A stretch of DNA of 41,519 bases from ZLKRG08 sp051006515 (GTDB taxonomy: Bacteria; Actinomycetota; Actinomycetes; Nanopelagicales; Nanopelagicaceae): the NCBI GenBank assembly GCA_051006515.1, contig JBPCTD010000061.1:1-41519 (forward strand), given 5' to 3'. This document shows positions 38,066 through 41,519 of this stretch, piece after piece. Under the pieces are notes generated by a model. That model saw nothing but the letters and a program-made list of their open reading frames with translations. It ran no database searches and was not told the origin of the DNA. The position numbers and the translations under genes were made by a program. The stretch's first letter is position 1; every line of letters starts with the position of its first letter.

Positions 38066-38896
38066 ATGGCAATTCATTTGGGAGGAAGTAGCCGTAACTC
38101 ACTTGCGGCTACTCGCGTGGTCCTAGATAAGGCACTTAGTGGCTTATCTGGCGATGCGGCATCTGCGCTCTCAAATGATCTATTTGCAGTAGTAAATGCA
38201 CTTGGTCAGAATGTTGCGCTACGTCGTGCAATTACTGATCCAGCAAGAAGCGCTGAAGATAAAGGCGGATTGCTTAAGCAACTGTTTGGTTCCAAAATCT
38301 CAGATAAAGCTTTTGAAATCGCTAATACTGCAATTGCAAATCGCTGGTCTTCTCCATCAGATCTATTGATTTCCATGGAGCAGATTGCGATTCAAGCAGA
38401 GGCTGGAGCGGCAAATGCTCGCGGTGAACTCGATAAGTTAGAAGAGGAAGTCTTTACCTTCACTCGTGTTCTAGCTTCAAATCAAGATCTTCGTAATGCG
38501 CTAAATGGCAATCCAGATGCGATCAACGAAAAGCGCGCGTTAGTAAATGATGTACTTAAAGGTGCAACTTCATCAGCAAGATCTCTGATTGGCCAGATTG
38601 TTAATGGCCTTTGGGGTCGCAATATTGAAAATGCGCTCTCAGATATTGCACACGCAACTGCTGAACACCGCCATCTAGTTGTGGCCCATGTCAGTAGTGC
38701 GATTGATTTAACTGTAGATCAACGTAACAAATTGGCCGATGCGCTAACGAAGCAGATCGGACAGAAAGTAAGAGTGAACGTAGAGACCAATCCGAAAGTT
38801 ATCGGTGGCGTTTCGATTCGTTTCCGTGATGAATTGATTGATGGCACCGTCATCAGTCGTATGGCCGAAGCAAGCCAAGCGCTTGCAGGAAAGTAA
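38066..38896 (+). CDS. atpH: ATP synthase subunit delta
   Basis: A 276-residue F1 stator subunit, longer than the about 180 of E. coli and like the extended delta of Streptomyces. The C-terminal QKVRVNVETNPKVIGGVSIRFRDELIDGTV block is the conserved delta motif, split here by a few variable residues. The N-terminal helical bundle binds the top of alpha. It begins 13 bases after atpF, with an AAAGGAAAAG site. Confidence 0.95.
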   Translation: MAIHLGGSSRNSLAATRVVLDKALSGLSGDAASALSNDLFAVVNALGQNVALRRAITDPARSAEDKGGLLKQLFGSKISDKAFEIANTAIANRWSSPSDLLISMEQIAIQAEAGAANARGELDKLEEEVFTFTRVLASNQDLRNALNGNPDAINEKRALVNDVLKGATSSARSLIGQIVNGLWGRNIENALSDIAHATAEHRHLVVAHVSSAIDLTVDQRNKLADALTKQIGQKVRVNVETNPKVIGGVSIRFRDELIDGTVISRMAEASQALAGK

Positions 38897-38908
38897 GGAG
38901 AAACCAAA

Positions 38909-40543
38909 ATGGCGGAACTCACGATCCGACCAGAAGAAGTTCGCGATGCATTAGCGAATTTCGTTAAGTCGTATCAGCCAAGCGGAGCTGGCCGCGAAGA
39001 GATCGGTATTGTTACCGAAGCTTCAGACGGTATTGCTCGCGTAGAAGGCTTACCTTCAACAATGACAAATGAGTTGTTGAAGTTTGAAAACGGAACTTTA
39101 GGACTTGCACTTAACCTCGATGTTCGTGAAATCGGTGTGGTTATCCTCGGTGCATTCTCAGGAATTGAAGAAGGAACAAAGGTTTATCGCACCGGCGAAA
39201 TTCTCTCTGTTCCAGTTGGCGATGCTTTCCTTGGTCGCGTAGTTGATGCACTTGGACGCCCAGTTGATGGCAAAGGCCCAATCAACGCAGAAGCAACACG
39301 TGCACTTGAGTTACAGGCACCGTCTGTAGTTCAGCGTCAACCAGTTAAAGAACCGATGATGACAGGTATTAAAGCGATTGACTCTATGACCGCTATCGGC
39401 CGCGGACAGCGTCAGTTGATCATTGGAGATCGTCAGACTGGTAAGACTGCAGTTGCAGTAGACACCATTATTAACCAATTAGAAAACTGGAAGTCTGGCG
39501 ATAAGAAGAAGCGCGTTAAGTGCATCTATGTTGCTATCGGACAGAAAGGTTCAACTGTCGCATCTGTTCGCGCTGCTCTAGAAGAAGCAGGCGCAATGGA
39601 GTACACAACAATCGTTTCTGCGCCAGCATCAGATCCAGCAGGCTTTAAGTACTTAGCTCCTTACACTGGTTCTGCAATTGGTCAGCACTGGATGTACAAC
39701 GGCGATCACGTACTAATCGTGTTTGATGATTTATCAAAGCAAGCTGAGGCATATCGTTCAGTGTCATTGCTTCTTCGTCGTCCACCAGGACGCGAGGCAT
39801 ATCCTGGCGACGTCTTCTACTTACACTCACGTTTATTAGAGCGTTGCGCAAAACTCTCTGATGATTTAGGTGGCGGTTCAATGACCGGATTACCAATCAT
39901 CGAAACAAAAGGTAACGACGTCTCTGCATTTATTCCGACTAACGTTATTTCTATTACCGATGGTCAGTGCTTCTTGGAAACCGATCTCTTTAACTCCGGT
40001 GTTCGCCCAGCGATCAACGTAGGTATTTCGGTTTCACGTGTAGGTGGTTCTGCACAGACCAAGGCGATGAAGAAGATTGCTGGTCGCTTACGTCTTGACC
40101 TCGCACAGTTCCGCGAACTTGAAGCATTCGCTGCTTTCGGTTCAGATCTTGATGCGGCATCAAAGGCGCAGCTAGAGCGCGGTGCGCGCATGGTTGAACT
40201 GCTTAAGCAGGGTCAGTACTCACCTTATTCACTAGAGCGTCAGGTTGTTTCAATCTGGGCAGGTACCACTGGAAAGCTTGATTCTGTTGCAGTTGCGGAT
40301 ATCCGTCGCTTCGAATCAGAACTTCTAGATTTCATTGGTCGCGAACATAAAGATGTATTCAACGTTATTTCAGAGACCCGCGAATTGTCAGATGACACTG
40401 TTGCTGCTCTTGAAAAGATCGTTGCGACATTTAAGTCCATGTTCAAGCCATCAGTTGCACCAGCTGTTCAGGACACTGAAGCTGAGGCGCTTGATGAAGT
40501 TGGACAAGAGACCATTACTCGCCAGGTTCCAAAGCGGAAATAA
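38909..40543 (+). CDS. atpA: ATP synthase subunit alpha
   Basis: A 544-residue F1 subunit carrying the non-catalytic nucleotide sites. Walker A is GDRQTGKT at 173-180, Walker B is VLIVFDDLSKQ, and the family block PAINVGISVSRVGGSAQ is present. A C-terminal tail (about 515-544, acidic then basic KRK) extends beyond the E. coli protein, as in other actinobacteria, where such tails can damp ATP hydrolysis. An AAGGAG site precedes the ATG. Confidence 0.98.
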   Translation: MAELTIRPEEVRDALANFVKSYQPSGAGREEIGIVTEASDGIARVEGLPSTMTNELLKFENGTLGLALNLDVREIGVVILGAFSGIEEGTKVYRTGEILSVPVGDAFLGRVVDALGRPVDGKGPINAEATRALELQAPSVVQRQPVKEPMMTGIKAIDSMTAIGRGQRQLIIGDRQTGKTAVAVDTIINQLENWKSGDKKKRVKCIYVAIGQKGSTVASVRAALEEAGAMEYTTIVSAPASDPAGFKYLAPYTGSAIGQHWMYNGDHVLIVFDDLSKQAEAYRSVSLLLRRPPGREAYPGDVFYLHSRLLERCAKLSDDLGGGSMTGLPIIETKGNDVSAFIPTNVISITDGQCFLETDLFNSGVRPAINVGISVSRVGGSAQTKAMKKIAGRLRLDLAQFRELEAFAAFGSDLDAASKAQLERGARMVELLKQGQYSPYSLERQVVSIWAGTTGKLDSVAVADIRRFESELLDFIGREHKDVFNVISETRELSDDTVAALEKIVATFKSMFKPSVAPAVQDTEAEALDEVGQETITRQVPKRK

Positions 40544-40562
40544 GCGGAAACAGTAAAACAAA

Positions 40563-41471
40563 ATGGGTGCACAACTAAGAATCTACCGCCGCCGAATTCG
40601 TTCGGTTAAGGCGACGAAGAAGATTACGAAAGCGATGGAATTGATCTCCGCTTCTCGTATCGTTAAGGCGCAACAGCGCGTTAACGCTTCATCGCCTTAT
40701 GCTCGCGAATTAACGCATGCGGTAACTGCAGTTGCATCTGTAACTAGCGCATCTCATCCATTGACCACCGAATCAGCAAAGCCAATTCGCGCTGCAGTTC
40801 TAATCATTACTGCAGATCGCGGCATGGCTGGCGCTTATTCAAACGCGGCAATCAAAGAGGGCGATCAATTAATTGCACTTCTTAAGGAGCGCGGACTTTC
40901 TGTTAAGCCATTTTTGGTTGGACGTAAGGCAGTTAGCTTCTACAAGTTCCGTAATCGTGAAATCGCAAATTCATGGACTGGATTCTCTGATAACCCAACT
41001 TATGCCCACGCAAAAGAGATCAGTGAATCATTAATCGATGCCTTCATCGCAGATGCACAGACAGATTTAAATGGCGTTGATGAACTTCATATTGTTTACA
41101 CCGAATTCAAATCAATGTTGACTCAGCTTCCAATTGCAAAGCGCATGCTTCCTTTGGAAGTTGTGGAATCTGAAGCGCCATCAGGTTTGATGCCTTCATA
41201 TGAATTCGAACCAACACCTGAGACCGTGCTAGATGCGCTACTTCCAAAGTACATCGAAGCCCGCGTATATAACGCGTTACTTCAGTCAGCTGCCTCCGAG
41301 CACGCTGCTCGTCGTCGCGCAATGAAATCTGCTACTGATAATGCAGATGATCTAATCAAAGATTTGACCCGACGTGCGAACGCTGCTCGTCAGGCCGAAA
41401 TTACACAGGAAATCAGTGAAATCGTCGGCGGTGCGGACGCACTCGCCTCAAGTAATGCAGGGAGCGAATGA
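40563..41471 (+). CDS. atpG: ATP synthase subunit gamma
   Basis: A 302-residue central shaft of F1. The N-terminal helix with IRSVKATKKITKAMELISASR and the C-terminal helix with ARRRAMKSATDNADDL are the two strands of the coiled-coil rotor. The middle Rossmann-like part has ITADRGMAGAYS. Its stop overlaps the atpD start (ATGA). Confidence 0.97.
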   Translation: MGAQLRIYRRRIRSVKATKKITKAMELISASRIVKAQQRVNASSPYARELTHAVTAVASVTSASHPLTTESAKPIRAAVLIITADRGMAGAYSNAAIKEGDQLIALLKERGLSVKPFLVGRKAVSFYKFRNREIANSWTGFSDNPTYAHAKEISESLIDAFIADAQTDLNGVDELHIVYTEFKSMLTQLPIAKRMLPLEVVESEAPSGLMPSYEFEPTPETVLDALLPKYIEARVYNALLQSAASEHAARRRAMKSATDNADDLIKDLTRRANAARQAEITQEISEIVGGADALASSNAGSE

Positions 41472-41519
41472 TGTCTAAAGGTCGCGTAGCACGAGTAATC
41501 GGTCCGGTGGTGGATATTG
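41468..41519 (+). CDS. atpD: ATP synthase subunit beta (start only)
   Basis: Only the first 17 codons are inside the window. The peptide SKGRVARVIGPVVDI is the conserved N-terminus of the catalytic beta subunit. Two start codons in a row (ATGATG at 41468 and 41471) overlap the atpG stop, and GGGAGCG lies upstream as a possible ribosome site. Confidence 0.95.
   Translation, partial: MMSKGRVARVIGPVVDI

Overview
The window looks like a piece of a small, streamlined actinobacterial chromosome, probably from a freshwater acI-type lineage (Nanopelagicales, such as Planktophila). This is inferred from the sequence: the DNA is AT-rich for an actinobacterium, intergenic gaps are tiny (none exceeds about 155 bases), and many genes overlap by 1 to 17 bases. 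Gene orders are actinobacterial: clpS-DUF2017, murI-rph-rdgB, ftsE-ftsX, and rho-rpmE-prfA-prmC-tsaC-glyA-wecA-atp. The proteins also carry actinobacterial traits, including a Rho with an Arg/Asn/Asp-rich insert, a long ATP synthase delta subunit and a split PntAA/PntAB/PntB transhydrogenase. No rRNA, CRISPR array, insertion sequence or prophage was seen.

Layout. 1-2877: the 3' part of a class I photolyase, a MalT-like LuxR regulator behind an unusual phased array of CACCC half-sites, and tRNA-Tyr. 2888-6654 (minus): argF followed by the three transhydrogenase genes. 6690-14292 (plus): a secreted family 18 glycosidase, clpS, DUF2017, prfB, ftsE, ftsX, murI, rph and rdgB. 14357-17857: an envelope/nucleoid group with a membrane protein carrying a histone-H1-like lysine tail, an OatA-like acyltransferase, a DivIVA-like coiled-coil protein and tRNA-Leu. 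17947-22296: a pentose module with xylA convergent to a three-gene sugar ABC transporter. 22449-28725: argS-lysA-hom-thrC-thrB, an aspartate-family amino acid operon. 28855-36375: rho, rpmE, prfA, prmC, a degenerate tsaC homologue, glyA, wecA and two small ATP-synthase accessory genes. 36463-41519: the F1Fo ATP synthase operon, running off the end inside atpD.

Most of the window is ordinary housekeeping. Five things deserve a second look. First, nine gene starts lack a Shine-Dalgarno and have a TANNNT hexamer exactly 6 or 7 bases before the start codon, which suggests widespread leaderless transcription; two of these hexamers are built on the upstream gene's stop codon. Second, the protein at the conserved tsaC locus has lost all three family signature motifs. 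Third, a membrane protein has a cytoplasmic H1-like tail of KKVAKKAPA repeats and an outside Fn3-like domain. Fourth, 8-bp half-sites start at 1200, 1210, 1220 and 1230, with a fifth at 1247, in front of the LuxR gene. Fifth, the transporter operon has dense repeats and hairpins in its spacer and promoter regions. No clearly new multi-gene defence or biosynthetic system was found. All functional calls come from reading motifs and gene order; no database search was run.
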